Under the pieces are notes generated by a model. The model was not told where the DNA came from. It saw only the letters and a program-made list of their open reading frames with translations, and ran no database searches. From NCBI RefSeq assembly GCF_040096615.1, contig NZ_JBBMEJ010000011.1, positions 70,334 to 134,333 of the forward strand: a stretch of DNA of 64,000 nucleotides. Reading direction: 5' to 3'. Source of the DNA: Blautia_A aquisgranensis. Its GTDB lineage: Bacteria; Bacillota; Clostridia; Lachnospirales; Lachnospiraceae. Shown in pieces: positions 1 to 9,051 of the stretch (positions within the stretch are counted from its first letter, which is position 1; each line of letters begins with the position of its first letter). The translations under genes were made by a program, and so were the position numbers.

Positions 1-1
1 A

Positions 2-781
2 TATCAGTTTATGGCTTGGATCAAATTTACTAGGGCGTACACACTGCTGAAAGGTATTCTGGTAGTGCTTGCTTTTATCCTGATCGCATATATATTTAAG
101 ATGAATACGATTCTGTGGATATTCCGGAATCTGGCCAATGTCCTGGTAATTGGTGTGATTGTAATCTTTCAGCCGGAGCTTCGACGGGCTCTGGAACAGC
201 TCGGACAGAAGAAAATTGTTTCAACTATTATTCCGTTTGATACAGGCAGGGAAGTAAAAGAACGATTTAACGATAAGACAATCAATGAACTGGTCAAAGC
301 CTGCTTTGATATGGGAGAGGTTAAGACGGGTGCACTGATCGTTATTGAAAAGGAGATACGTCTGGATGAGTATATCCGTACAGGTATCAATATTGATGGT
401 ATTCTTACCAGTCAGCTTCTGATTAATATTTTTGAGCATAATACACCCCTTCATGACGGTGCGGTAATCGTCAGAGGAAATCGGGTAGTAGCTGCAACTT
501 GTTATCTGCCGCTTTCAGATAATATGGAACTGAGCAAGCAGTTGGGAACAAGGCACAGAGCAGGAGTAGGCATCAGTGAGACTACGGATTCCCTTACGAT
601 CATTGTTTCCGAGGAGACAGGGCAGGTTTCTGTTGCACAGGAAGGAACTCTTTCCAGGGGTCTCAACAGTAAGCAGTTAAGAGAAGTACTTGTTTCTGCC
701 CAGAATAAGAAGGTGGTTGATAATAACAAACTGAGAAGTCTGCTGAAAGGGAGAGTGAAACATGAAGAAAAATCTGACTAA
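2..781 (+). CDS. cdaA: Diadenylate cyclase CdaA, 5' end cut by window edge
   Basis: Makes cyclic di-AMP from two ATP at the membrane. The reading frame is open to the first base of the window, and the residues before the first Met (Y-Q-F) continue the family N-terminus, so this Met is internal and roughly 30-40 residues with a membrane segment lie upstream. Visible are two hydrophobic stretches, the conserved FQPELRRALEQLG segment, and the DisA_N/DAC signature residues LHDGA and GTRHRAG, which bind ATP and metal. It overlaps cdaR by 20 bases, the usual cdaA-cdaR pairing. In many Firmicutes glmM follows, but here an HPr gene does. The identification is firm; only the start is missing. Confidence 0.95.
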   Translation, partial: YQFMAWIKFTRAYTLLKGILVVLAFILIAYIFKMNTILWIFRNLANVLVIGVIVIFQPELRRALEQLGQKKIVSTIIPFDTGREVKERFNDKTINELVKACFDMGEVKTGALIVIEKEIRLDEYIRTGINIDGILTSQLLINIFEHNTPLHDGAVIVRGNRVVAATCYLPLSDNMELSKQLGTRHRAGVGISETTDSLTIIVSEETGQVSVAQEGTLSRGLNSKQLREVLVSAQNKKVVDNNKLRSLLKGRVKHEEKSD

Positions 782-2066
782 GAATATCCCTTTGAAGATT
801 ATGTCTGTTATAGTTGGTATTCTGGTCTGGCTGATCGTGGTAAATGTGGATAATCCTATTGTTACAAAAGGCTTCGTGATCACAGATGTGCAGATTATCA
901 ATGAAGCCTATGTTGACCAGCTTGGTCAGATGGTCATGCAGGATGACAGAGAAAATTCAGTACGTGTTTATATTACAGGTGAGCGAAAAACAGTCAATCG
1001 TCTCACCTCAAGTGATATTAAGGCAGTTGCGGATCTGCAGCAGGCGGAATCCATAGATACAGATCCTGTGATGATTCCGATTGTAGCTACGTGTCAGGGA
1101 ATACTTCCGGAGAACATAAAAGTATCTCCACAGAATCTGAGTGTTCATCTGGAAAAAAAGGTCACTAAGGAATTTGCAATCAATGTAAGCAGCGGTGACA
1201 GCAAAGCTGCACAGGGAATGGAAATTGCTTCTCTTACAGCCAATCCGGAAAAAGTCCGGGTTACAGGACCGGAATCACTTGTTGGTAAAATAGACGGTGT
1301 GAGTGTAGATGTGAGTTCAAAGGTGGATGGAATTGCACAGGATACTACGATCACAGATGCTGAGATGACTATTACAGATAAGAATCAGGACACACTTTCA
1401 TCTAATTCCATGAGTTATCTTAAATTTGATAATAACGGAAAGGTCAATGTTACAGCGAAACTCTGGAAGGTACGATCTGATATAAGAATCAGTGCCGGAT
1501 ATACAGGTGAGCCGGCGGAGGGTTACACAGTAGACAGTGTTACTACTGTTCCGGAGACTTTCAGTGTGGCCGGCAGTGAGGAAGCTCTCAATAATCTGAA
1601 ACTTCAGGGAAATACAATTTATCTTGACAATGAAAACGTAGATATTTCCGGAAAGAGCAATGATGTTGAGAAGAAGATAAATTTGGCGGAGTTGCTTCCG
1701 GAAGGTCTGAAGCTGACATCAGGTTCAAGTGAGGATCTGTGGATAACAGTTAATATTTTGCCTGAGGGCAGCAAGATATACAGTTTCCCTACAGAAGATA
1801 TTAAAGTAAAAAATCTGCCGGATGATCTGCAGATGGCTTTTGAAGTAGCGGATGTGGAATTGAAAGTGCAGGCTGAAGATGGTGATCTTTCAAAATTTAA
1901 CCTGAAATCAGTGAGTGCATCACTTTCTATGGACGATTGGGAAGAAGGAAGCTATGAAGTACCGATTAAGGTTAATCTGCCGGACGGCTATAAGCTTCTG
2001 GAAAAAGCGACTGCTGAGATCAAAGTTTCAAAGGTTTCCAATGCGGATGCCGAAAACAGTCAATAG
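762..2066 (+). CDS. cdaR: CdaA regulatory protein CdaR (YbbR repeats)
   Basis: Membrane-anchored extracytoplasmic regulator of the adjacent cyclase CdaA. The 434 residues start with a basic N-terminus and one membrane segment (about residues 8-30, ending LIVVNVDNP), followed by about four YbbR-type beta repeats. Repeated patterns of the form V.V.G....V..I are visible near residues 70, 165, 250 and 340. The start overlaps the cdaA end and is preceded by a GGGAG ribosome site inside cdaA, so the two are probably translationally coupled. Assignment rests on the YbbR pattern and on position. Confidence 0.92.
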   Translation: MKKNLTKNIPLKIMSVIVGILVWLIVVNVDNPIVTKGFVITDVQIINEAYVDQLGQMVMQDDRENSVRVYITGERKTVNRLTSSDIKAVADLQQAESIDTDPVMIPIVATCQGILPENIKVSPQNLSVHLEKKVTKEFAINVSSGDSKAAQGMEIASLTANPEKVRVTGPESLVGKIDGVSVDVSSKVDGIAQDTTITDAEMTITDKNQDTLSSNSMSYLKFDNNGKVNVTAKLWKVRSDIRISAGYTGEPAEGYTVDSVTTVPETFSVAGSEEALNNLKLQGNTIYLDNENVDISGKSNDVEKKINLAELLPEGLKLTSGSSEDLWITVNILPEGSKIYSFPTEDIKVKNLPDDLQMAFEVADVELKVQAEDGDLSKFNLKSVSASLSMDDWEEGSYEVPIKVNLPDGYKLLEKATAEIKVSKVSNADAENSQ

Positions 2067-2098
2067 TAGATGAAGAACAGGTATAGGAGACAGCAGAA

Positions 2099-2362
2099 AT
2101 GTTAAGTTGTAAAGTAACGGTCAGAAACCCGTCAGGGCTTCATCTCCGCCCCGCCGGACTTTTATGTGGTGAGGCGATTAAATATAAGTCTTCTGTAACA
2201 TTTCAGTATGATGGAGGCACGGCAAATGCCAAGAGTGTACTAAGTGTTCTGGGAGCTTGTGTGAAAAGAGGGGATGATATCACTCTGATCTGTGACGGTG
2301 AGGATGAGCAGGAGGCCATAAATGCGCTTGCGGCTCTTATCGAGAGCGGATTGGGCGAATGA
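2099..2362 (+). CDS. ptsH: HPr phosphocarrier protein
   Basis: An 87-residue HPr-family protein of the sugar phosphotransferase system. His15 lies in GLHLRPAG, the site phosphorylated by enzyme I, and Ser46 lies in NAKSVLSVLG, the site used by HPr kinase in Firmicutes. The retained His15 argues against a Crh-type regulatory paralogue. It sits 32 bases after cdaR on the same strand with no enzyme I gene nearby. A role in catabolite control by Ser46 phosphorylation is family knowledge and not shown here. Confidence 0.85.
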   Translation: MLSCKVTVRNPSGLHLRPAGLLCGEAIKYKSSVTFQYDGGTANAKSVLSVLGACVKRGDDITLICDGEDEQEAINALAALIESGLGE

Positions 2363-2419
2363 TGCCGTGACTGATATATTAATAAACCACTATGGTGAGG
2401 AGAAGCAGGAGGGATTATT

Positions 2420-5248
2420 GTGAAGAGAAGAGTTGTGGCAATGCTACTCAGCCTTACATTATGTATGGGTGGCACACTGGAGGCAGGAGCGACAGCTTTA
2501 AGCACTCCGGATGTACAGGTAGCAGCTGAATCAGATCTGGGAGCAGATAGTTTCAGCGATGAAACGACAGAAAATGAACAGCAGTCTCAGATGGATGGGA
2601 ACGATGTGGCTGAAGATGACACTGAGGTGACAGTTACACCGGAAATAACAGAAGCGCCAGAGGAACCAGAGCAACCGGAAATTACGGAGGCCCCGGAAGT
2701 AACAGAGACCCCTGAGAACACAGAGACACCGGAGATTACAGTTACCCCGGAAGTAACAGAAGCTCCGGAAGTACCGGAGGAACCGGAGACCACAGTTACC
2801 CCGGAAGTAACAGAGACCCCTGAGAACACAGAGACACCGGAAACAACGAAAATACCTGAAGCGACAAAAGCGCCACAGGTTACGGTAACACCGGCTGCTG
2901 ATGCTGAGAAACTGAAGATTGCGTCTGATAAAAAGACAGTAGATAAAGGAAATGCAGATATTGCATCTGCGACAGGCGCATCTGTCGTAAATGGTGTTGT
3001 TGAAGCAAAGACCAGTGACTGGGTAAATGAGGGTGATGGTCTTTACAGACTTCGCAAAAAGAAAGTATCTGATGATATGGTACCGGAAGGAAAGACATCT
3101 GGAAATACTGCAGAATCAGAAGATGTGGATACTTTGTCAGAAGATACAGAACAGCAGGCTGTTGTAACAGAAGATTCCGAAAATACAACAGAAGAAGCAG
3201 GGGAAACTACGGATGATGTAGAAGAAATGACCCTGGATAACGGAGATGCAGTACCGGCAGAAGAGAGCGCTCCGGCTGAAGCAGCTGCAACAGCTGCAAC
3301 TGTTGAAGACAGTTACTTTACGGCACAGGATGGACTCCTTAAGATTAAAACCAATGGACATACCGGATATTATCTTTTTAATGAAGACGGCTACCTGGTA
3401 ACAGGAAGAATGAGCCGTGAGCCGGGAACAGCCGGATATACCGGAACACAGAAAGTAGAATGGTATTTCGTTGAGAAAAGTAAGGCAACTTTATATTCAG
3501 ACAGTCAGGGAAAAGCGATTACACCGTGGACATCCAACCTGGGACAGCAGAAGAAGAAGTACTGGCTGTGGACAGGAACTATGTTCCGTTATTATAATGC
3601 AAATGGAAACTTTACCTCTGTGGCAGCACTGAAGATTTCCGGTAAGCTTCAGAAGATTGGCAGTGATTATTATACACTGGATGGAAATGGCAAACCGTAT
3701 ACCGGAATTAAGAAACTTAAAGCAGGTTCTGAAACATTTGAGTACTATTTCCAGCCAGCCCAGAGTAAGGAAGATATTCCAGGAAAACTCTTCTACAGTG
3801 GCTGGATGTATTACAAAAACAGTAAAGGACAGAAACGTTTTATTTACTGCAGCCCCAAGTCATCTACAATTGGCCAGGTTATGAAGCACGGGGTTTATGT
3901 ATCCAAGGTAATGTCAAAAACCAATACATTTATGCTTAATGCGAATGGTTATGTGCTTAAGAATACTATGGCCAAGGCACAGAATAATGCTTATTATATT
4001 ACAGATTCCAAGGGACATATTATTAAAGAAAAACTTGTGAAATATAAAGGATACAGGTATTATTTCGGAAGTGCAGGAAGAAGAGCCACATGGAAGAATC
4101 TCTGGCACAGCTGCCCGGGAGCATCCGGACACTACTACTATTTCGGAAGTGTAGCGGGAAGAGTTGTTGAGAAAAAAGGCTGGCAGAGGGTTGTAAACGG
4201 CAAGGGACAGTTTTACGGATGGTTTTATTTTAACAATAGCGGTAATAACTATAAAAATCAGATGATTACCGTTGGCAGCTCAAAGAAGAGCTATTATTTC
4301 ACAAAAACAGGTAAACTGGCCAGCGGCATTACAAAGATCAATAATAAATATTACTTTTTTGCAACATCCAATTCCAATAGTCACAGAGGATGGCTGTACA
4401 AAAATACACTGATTCGTTATAAAAACAATTGGTACTATGCAAACAAGGCAGGTATTCTGAGAAAAAATGGCTGGCAGAAAGTCGGAAAATACTGGTATTA
4501 TCTGAGTAACTATAAAGTTGTGACCAACAAGTCCATAAAGCATGGCAAAGTCAGCGGACGTCTGGACAGCCAGGGACGTTTCTCAACAGGATGGGTAGTT
4601 GTCAGTGACTATAATAATAAAGTAAGATATATTGATCCGGACAGTGGTGATAAATATCTGACAAGTACAAGTCGATGGATTGATGGTAAGCTGTATTATT
4701 TTGACAGAAATGGATATCGTCGCAATGATGTAAGTTCTATTTATGGCGGACCATATTATCTTGAAGTTGACAAGACGAATGGTGTTATGACAGTATACAC
4801 AGACTACAGCAAAAAAATTCCGGTTAAGACAATTCGTGTTTCCGTCGGACTTTCCGGTACACCTACATGGGATGGTACATACGGACTTAGTCGTAGCCTG
4901 AGATGGCAGCCTTTAATGGGACCATCCTGGGGACAGTATGGAACTCATGTTGATGGCTGTGGACAGGGAGGAATTTTTATCCATTCTGTAGCAGGTGGAA
5001 CACGGAGCGTTTATAACCTTCCGGCCGGGGAATATATGAAGCTTGGAAATCCGGCATCTCATGGATGTATTCGTGTTTGTGTTGCAGATGCAAAATGGGT
5101 ATATGAAAGATGCGATGGTTCAACAATTCATATCTACAGCAGCGGCAAATACAGCAATAATGAAGCCTTTAAGGGTCCATTAGGCCGTAAGCCAATTACA
5201 CCATTGCGTGGATCACAGAATTTTGACCCAACAGATCCGGCAGTATAA
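2420..5248 (+). CDS. Secreted L,D-transpeptidase with cell-wall-binding repeats
   Basis: A 942-residue exported wall enzyme expected to form 3-3 cross-links or attach proteins to peptidoglycan. It starts at GTG, spaced correctly after GCAGGAGGG. Order: signal peptide (about 1-27); acidic Thr/Pro/Glu-rich stalk (about 70-155) with imperfect TPE repeats including a 36-residue duplication; a second acidic low-complexity stretch to about residue 290; about fifteen aromatic cell-wall-binding repeats (YYF, GWQ.V and Y.Y motifs, about 300-770); C-terminal YkuD domain with HVDGCG, FIHS and SHGCIR. His881 and Cys883 in SHGCIR are the catalytic pair. A terminator follows. The enzyme class is clear; the ligand of the repeats (choline, glucan or another wall glycan) is not. 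Confidence 0.92.
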   Translation: MKRRVVAMLLSLTLCMGGTLEAGATALSTPDVQVAAESDLGADSFSDETTENEQQSQMDGNDVAEDDTEVTVTPEITEAPEEPEQPEITEAPEVTETPENTETPEITVTPEVTEAPEVPEEPETTVTPEVTETPENTETPETTKIPEATKAPQVTVTPAADAEKLKIASDKKTVDKGNADIASATGASVVNGVVEAKTSDWVNEGDGLYRLRKKKVSDDMVPEGKTSGNTAESEDVDTLSEDTEQQAVVTEDSENTTEEAGETTDDVEEMTLDNGDAVPAEESAPAEAAATAATVEDSYFTAQDGLLKIKTNGHTGYYLFNEDGYLVTGRMSREPGTAGYTGTQKVEWYFVEKSKATLYSDSQGKAITPWTSNLGQQKKKYWLWTGTMFRYYNANGNFTSVAALKISGKLQKIGSDYYTLDGNGKPYTGIKKLKAGSETFEYYFQPAQSKEDIPGKLFYSGWMYYKNSKGQKRFIYCSPKSSTIGQVMKHGVYVSKVMSKTNTFMLNANGYVLKNTMAKAQNNAYYITDSKGHIIKEKLVKYKGYRYYFGSAGRRATWKNLWHSCPGASGHYYYFGSVAGRVVEKKGWQRVVNGKGQFYGWFYFNNSGNNYKNQMITVGSSKKSYYFTKTGKLASGITKINNKYYFFATSNSNSHRGWLYKNTLIRYKNNWYYANKAGILRKNGWQKVGKYWYYLSNYKVVTNKSIKHGKVSGRLDSQGRFSTGWVVVSDYNNKVRYIDPDSGDKYLTSTSRWIDGKLYYFDRNGYRRNDVSSIYGGPYYLEVDKTNGVMTVYTDYSKKIPVKTIRVSVGLSGTPTWDGTYGLSRSLRWQPLMGPSWGQYGTHVDGCGQGGIFIHSVAGGTRSVYNLPAGEYMKLGNPASHGCIRVCVADAKWVYERCDGSTIHIYSSGKYSNNEAFKGPLGRKPITPLRGSQNFDPTDPAV
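2691..2845 (+). repeat. In-frame 108-bp duplication in the TPE stalk
   Basis: The block starting CCCCGGAAGTAACAGAGACC at 2691 recurs at 2799, a period of 108 bases (36 codons), within a tract of shorter Thr-Pro-Glu repeats. It keeps the reading frame and only lengthens the wall-spanning stalk of the L,D-transpeptidase. Such tracts usually vary in copy number between strains. Confidence 0.7.
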
Positions 5249-5272
5249 TATTTTTGGGCAGTAGCATAAAGT

Positions 5273-5322
5273 AAAAGGCAGACCGGTGTCCGGCTATATG
5301 ATAGCTGGCACCGGCCTTTTTC
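5273..5322 (+). terminator. Rho-independent terminator after the L,D-transpeptidase
   Basis: CCGGTG (5283-5288) pairs with CACCGG (5309-5314), with GCTAT/ATAGC inside and AAAAGG/CCTTTT outside, ending in a T run. It separates the cdaA-to-transpeptidase unit from the operon that follows. Confidence 0.8.
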
Positions 5323-5334
5323 TGTATATATGGC

Positions 5335-5363
5335 TTTACTTTCTATTTGCCGGTCTGTATAAT
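5335..5363 (+). promoter_or_regulatory. Putative sigma-A promoter for the GH25/cassette operon
   Basis: TTTACT (5335-5340), a 17-base spacer and TATAAT (5358-5363), placed 48 bases before the GH25 start and directly after a terminator. The -10 is perfect; the -35 matches 4 of 6. Confidence 0.6.
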
Positions 5364-5410
5364 GAAAAATATGAAAAAATAGACAAAAATTTACAGGGAA
5401 GGAATACGAA

Positions 5411-6946
5411 ATGAGAGATTGGAAGAAGTGGCTTGCTGCTGGTTGCATGGCAGTATTGCTGGGGATTGGAACAATAGGGACTACAGCGATGGCGATGGGA
5501 GGCGGCGGAGTAGACCGAAGTGAGGCTGTTGCACAGGAAGAAAAAGTTCCTCTTGGAAAGGCAACACAGAGTTCCAGCTCCAGAGCGTGGAAAAAGATCA
5601 ATGGGATTTGCTATAACGGAAGCGGACAGAAGCTGGAAGGAGCTATCACACGTGGAATTGATGTTTCGGAATGGCAGGATACCATTAACTGGGCTAAAGT
5701 GAAAAAGTCAAATATAGATTTTGCTTTTATACGTATTTCATATGGCCTGAACAGGATCGATGAAAAATATGATTATAATATGAAACAGGCAGAAAAAGCA
5801 GGAGTACCGGCCGGAACATATGTGTATAGTCTTGCAACGACGACACAGCAGGCTCTGAAAGAGGCGCAGCTTGCAATCAGAAAAATGGATGGCTATAAGG
5901 TTTCCTATCCGGTTGTTTATGATATTGAATATAGCAGAATGCGCAGTTTATCTTCTTCACAGATTGCGAATCTGGCCAAGGCTTTTTGTAATGAAGTTAA
6001 AAAGGCCGGATACTATCCAATGATTTATTGTAATACAGACTGGTATGATAATAAGATTGACTGGAGCAAGCTTACAGGCTATGATGTATGGCTTGCACGC
6101 TATGGCGACAGAATTATGGCACCGTCTATGAAAAACTATAAATATACAATATGGCAGTCTACAGATGGAGATGGCGGCGGATATCTGAATTCTACCAAGG
6201 GGCTTGTTGCGGGAATTCCAAGCTATTCTACTGTAGATGTTGATTTCGGATATGTGGATTATACAAAGATTATTACACCAAGATGGTCAGCGGTTAGTAC
6301 TTATAAGGCATCGACAAAACCGGATACTGCTAATAGAAGAATTGGATGGTTTACAGAAAACGGAAAAAAATTCTATTATCTTAATGGTTCAAAGAAGACA
6401 GGCTGGGTGGAAGTAAACGGAAAAAAATATTATGTTCATAAAACTCAGGGCATGTATAAAAATAAGCTGATTACAGACTCAAAAAAAATAGTTCGATATG
6501 TGGATAAAAACGGAGTTCTTGTCAAGAATAAATGGATTACCGTAAATGGTAAAAAATATTATTTTGACAAAAATGGACATGCATTAAAAGGCATGAAAAA
6601 AGTTGGTGGCAATTATTACTACTTCCACACTGAAAAAGCCTACATGATGAAAAATACCAAATACAAAAACAGCAATGGTGATGTGTATTATTTTGAAAAT
6701 AATGGAACCATGGCTAAAAGCGTATTCTATACATGGAAGGAAAACGGTAAAAGTAATACATATTATTTCACGGGAAATGGAAAAATGCACAGATCCTGGC
6801 TGACAAGAAATGGAAAAACATGTTGTTTTGACAAGACTACAGGAATTATGTATAAAAATTGTACAGTTAAAATGAATGGAAGAACTTATACTTTTGATAA
6901 AGACGGAAGATATGTGCGACCAACACAGAAAAAGGATGAAAAATGA
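5411..6946 (+). CDS. GH25 muramidase with cell-wall-binding repeats
   Basis: A 511-residue secreted lysozyme-type hydrolase cleaving the MurNAc-GlcNAc glycan. Signal peptide about 1-27 (ends TTAMA). The GH25 domain is at about 78-290: GIDVSEWQ with Asp84, then YDIEYS with Asp171 and Glu173 matching the D.E catalytic pair, and later VDVDFGY. About eight aromatic repeats (GWVEVNGKKYY type) fill 310-505 and resemble those of the upstream L,D-transpeptidase. Its stop overlaps the next gene's start as ATGA (6943-6946), so the hydrolase is translationally coupled to the sugar-modification cassette. The SD is AGGGAAGGA. Identification is firm; the biological trigger is unknown. Confidence 0.92.
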   Translation: MRDWKKWLAAGCMAVLLGIGTIGTTAMAMGGGGVDRSEAVAQEEKVPLGKATQSSSSRAWKKINGICYNGSGQKLEGAITRGIDVSEWQDTINWAKVKKSNIDFAFIRISYGLNRIDEKYDYNMKQAEKAGVPAGTYVYSLATTTQQALKEAQLAIRKMDGYKVSYPVVYDIEYSRMRSLSSSQIANLAKAFCNEVKKAGYYPMIYCNTDWYDNKIDWSKLTGYDVWLARYGDRIMAPSMKNYKYTIWQSTDGDGGGYLNSTKGLVAGIPSYSTVDVDFGYVDYTKIITPRWSAVSTYKASTKPDTANRRIGWFTENGKKFYYLNGSKKTGWVEVNGKKYYVHKTQGMYKNKLITDSKKIVRYVDKNGVLVKNKWITVNGKKYYFDKNGHALKGMKKVGGNYYYFHTEKAYMMKNTKYKNSNGDVYYFENNGTMAKSVFYTWKENGKSNTYYFTGNGKMHRSWLTRNGKTCCFDKTTGIMYKNCTVKMNGRTYTFDKDGRYVRPTQKKDEK

Positions 6947-9051
6947 AAAAAATCGTAATCATCGGTGCGAATGATTTTCAGAGGCCGTTGATCCGCAAAG
7001 CAAAAAACATGGGTTATGAAACCCATGTTTTTGCCTGGCGGGAAGGTGCAACAGGTGCCGCGGATGCAGACAGATTTTATGAAATCAGCATCACGGAAAA
7101 AGAGAAAATCTTAAGTATCTGTCAGAAAATTCAGCCAGATGCAGTGACAACGATCGGATCAGATCTTGCTAATATCACAGTACAATACCTGGCAGAAAGA
7201 CTGGGACTTCCGGGAAACAGTCATGAATGTATCATTAATTCGACCAATAAGTTTGCCATGCGAAATGCATTTCAGAAAGCGGGACTTCAAGTTCCGTTTT
7301 TTACAGCTGTGGGAAAAGATGAGAAGGTGATACCGCCTTCCTATCCGGTGATTGTAAAGCCAACAGACCGTTCCGGAAGCCGTGCAATCACAAAAGTGGA
7401 ATCATCGGAAGAACTGGAAACAGCTATTCAGCAGGCAATCGCTCAGTCTTTTGAAAAAAAGGCCATTGTGGAAGAATATATAAGTGGGGCAGAGTACAGT
7501 GTGGAAACCATCAGCTATCAGGGAGAGCACACACTTCTTGCTATCACAAAAAAATATACCACAGGAGAGCCGCATTATATAGAAGTGGGACACCTGGAAC
7601 CTGCCCCCCTTTCCGGCGAGCTTCAGGATAAGGTAAAAGAAACCGTATTTGCGGCACTGACTGCTTTAAAGGTTGAGAATGGAGCCGGACACAGCGAGCT
7701 TAGGATCGATGAAAACGGAAATGTCCGGATCATTGAGATCGGTTCCCGTATGGGAGGCGACTGTATCGGGTCGGATCTGGTGCCGCTTTCAACAGAGCAG
7801 GATTTTGTGGGAATGGTAGTGGATGTGGCAACTGGAAATCCGCCCCAAATAAAGCAGAACGCAGAGCAGCATGTGTCAGCGGTGCATTTTATTATGAACC
7901 GACAGGATCTTGAAAAATTTCACTGGATAGAGGCCAATTATCCGGAGACTGTCCGTAAGACGGTTCTGGAAGGCGATGTAGAACATTGTCAGATCACAGA
8001 CAGCGGAAGCAGACCGGGATTTTATATCCTTCAGACAGAAACAATGGAGGAGATGAATCATATCCTGCACAGAGGACCACTGGAAAATCCGATCCAGCTG
8101 TTTGAGACACCGGTGCAGAAGCTGCGTATCCATGATGGGCGAAATACTTTTTATATGAAGAGAGATGACCTGTTGCCATTCTCTTTTGGTGGAAACAAGG
8201 TGCGTTTTGCCCGCAAGTATGTGGAAAACATGCAGGCGGAAGGCTATGACAGCATGGTGATCTATGGGAATTATCATTCCAATTTATGTCGGATCCTGGC
8301 AAGTCTCTGCAACGAGCTTTCCATTCCGTGCTACATGGTCCACAATACAGAGGATGTTAAAGAGACGAAGGAAACCGGAAACAGCCGGATTATCCGCAGA
8401 ATGAATGTTCACGAAATTCCCTGTGAAAAGAAGAATATTGCAGCAGCCGTACGAAAAGCAATGGCAGAGCTTACGGAAAAAGGCTTCCGCCCGTATTATA
8501 TTTATGGAAATGAGTACGGACAGGGAAATGAATGGCCGCCGATGAAGGCCTATGAGGAAGCCTACGAGGAGATCTTATCCTGGGAAAAAGCTTCCGGTAC
8601 AAACCTGGACTACATTTTTCTGGCGTCAAGCACCAATGCAACGCAGTCAGGACTGATGGCAGGAAAGCTCCAGAACAAAGAGGACTGTAAGATCGTGGGA
8701 ATTTCCGTTTCCAGAAATGCGAGCCGCGGAAAAGAAGTAATAGAGAACAACCTGCGTGAGTATGCAGAACGTTTTTCCATGGATTTTCCGGAGGACTGGG
8801 AAAAGGAGATCGAATTTACGGATTCCTATATGGAAGGCGGATACGGAGCCTGGTCAGAGCCTGTAGCTACGATGATCAGGAAAGTTTATGAGACCGATGG
8901 TGTGTATCTGGACATGACCTACACGGGAAAGGCTTTTTATGGCATGATGAAATATCTTCAGGAAAAAAATATCCAGGGAAAAAATATTCTTTTTCTGCAC
9001 ACAGGTGGTCTGCCGTTATTTTTTGATTTTCTGGAGGATGAACGGGCATGA
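6943..9051 (+). CDS. ATP-grasp ligase fused to a PLP enzyme (ACC deaminase/D-cysteine desulfhydrase fold)
   Basis: A 702-residue cytoplasmic two-enzyme fusion. Residues 1 to about 375 form an ATP-grasp ligase with an N-terminal nucleotide-fold start (KIVIIGANDFQRP), the YPVIVKPTDRSGSR ATP-binding lysine region and the metal-binding RIIEIGSRMGGDCIGSD segment, as in L-amino-acid ligases. Residues from about 385 form a fold-type II PLP domain with the GGNKVRF motif; Lys419 is the expected Schiff-base lysine. ACC deaminase and D-cysteine desulfhydrase are the nearest recognised relatives. It begins inside the GH25 stop and ends overlapping the next ATP-grasp gene (ATGA). A plausible role, by inference from neighbours, is to make or alter an amino acid and couple it to an amine, possibly on an aminosugar. 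The substrate cannot be read from the sequence. Confidence 0.82.
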   Translation: MKKIVIIGANDFQRPLIRKAKNMGYETHVFAWREGATGAADADRFYEISITEKEKILSICQKIQPDAVTTIGSDLANITVQYLAERLGLPGNSHECIINSTNKFAMRNAFQKAGLQVPFFTAVGKDEKVIPPSYPVIVKPTDRSGSRAITKVESSEELETAIQQAIAQSFEKKAIVEEYISGAEYSVETISYQGEHTLLAITKKYTTGEPHYIEVGHLEPAPLSGELQDKVKETVFAALTALKVENGAGHSELRIDENGNVRIIEIGSRMGGDCIGSDLVPLSTEQDFVGMVVDVATGNPPQIKQNAEQHVSAVHFIMNRQDLEKFHWIEANYPETVRKTVLEGDVEHCQITDSGSRPGFYILQTETMEEMNHILHRGPLENPIQLFETPVQKLRIHDGRNTFYMKRDDLLPFSFGGNKVRFARKYVENMQAEGYDSMVIYGNYHSNLCRILASLCNELSIPCYMVHNTEDVKETKETGNSRIIRRMNVHEIPCEKKNIAAAVRKAMAELTEKGFRPYYIYGNEYGQGNEWPPMKAYEEAYEEILSWEKASGTNLDYIFLASSTNATQSGLMAGKLQNKEDCKIVGISVSRNASRGKEVIENNLREYAERFSMDFPEDWEKEIEFTDSYMEGGYGAWSEPVATMIRKVYETDGVYLDMTYTGKAFYGMMKYLQEKNIQGKNILFLHTGGLPLFFDFLEDERA

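Noticed and set aside
6943..9051. The fusion read as a biosynthetic tryptophan synthase or carbamoyl-phosphate synthase
   Set aside because: The PLP half has the GGNKVRF motif of the ACC deaminase group, and the ATP-grasp half lacks the second synthase half and the amidotransferase partner.
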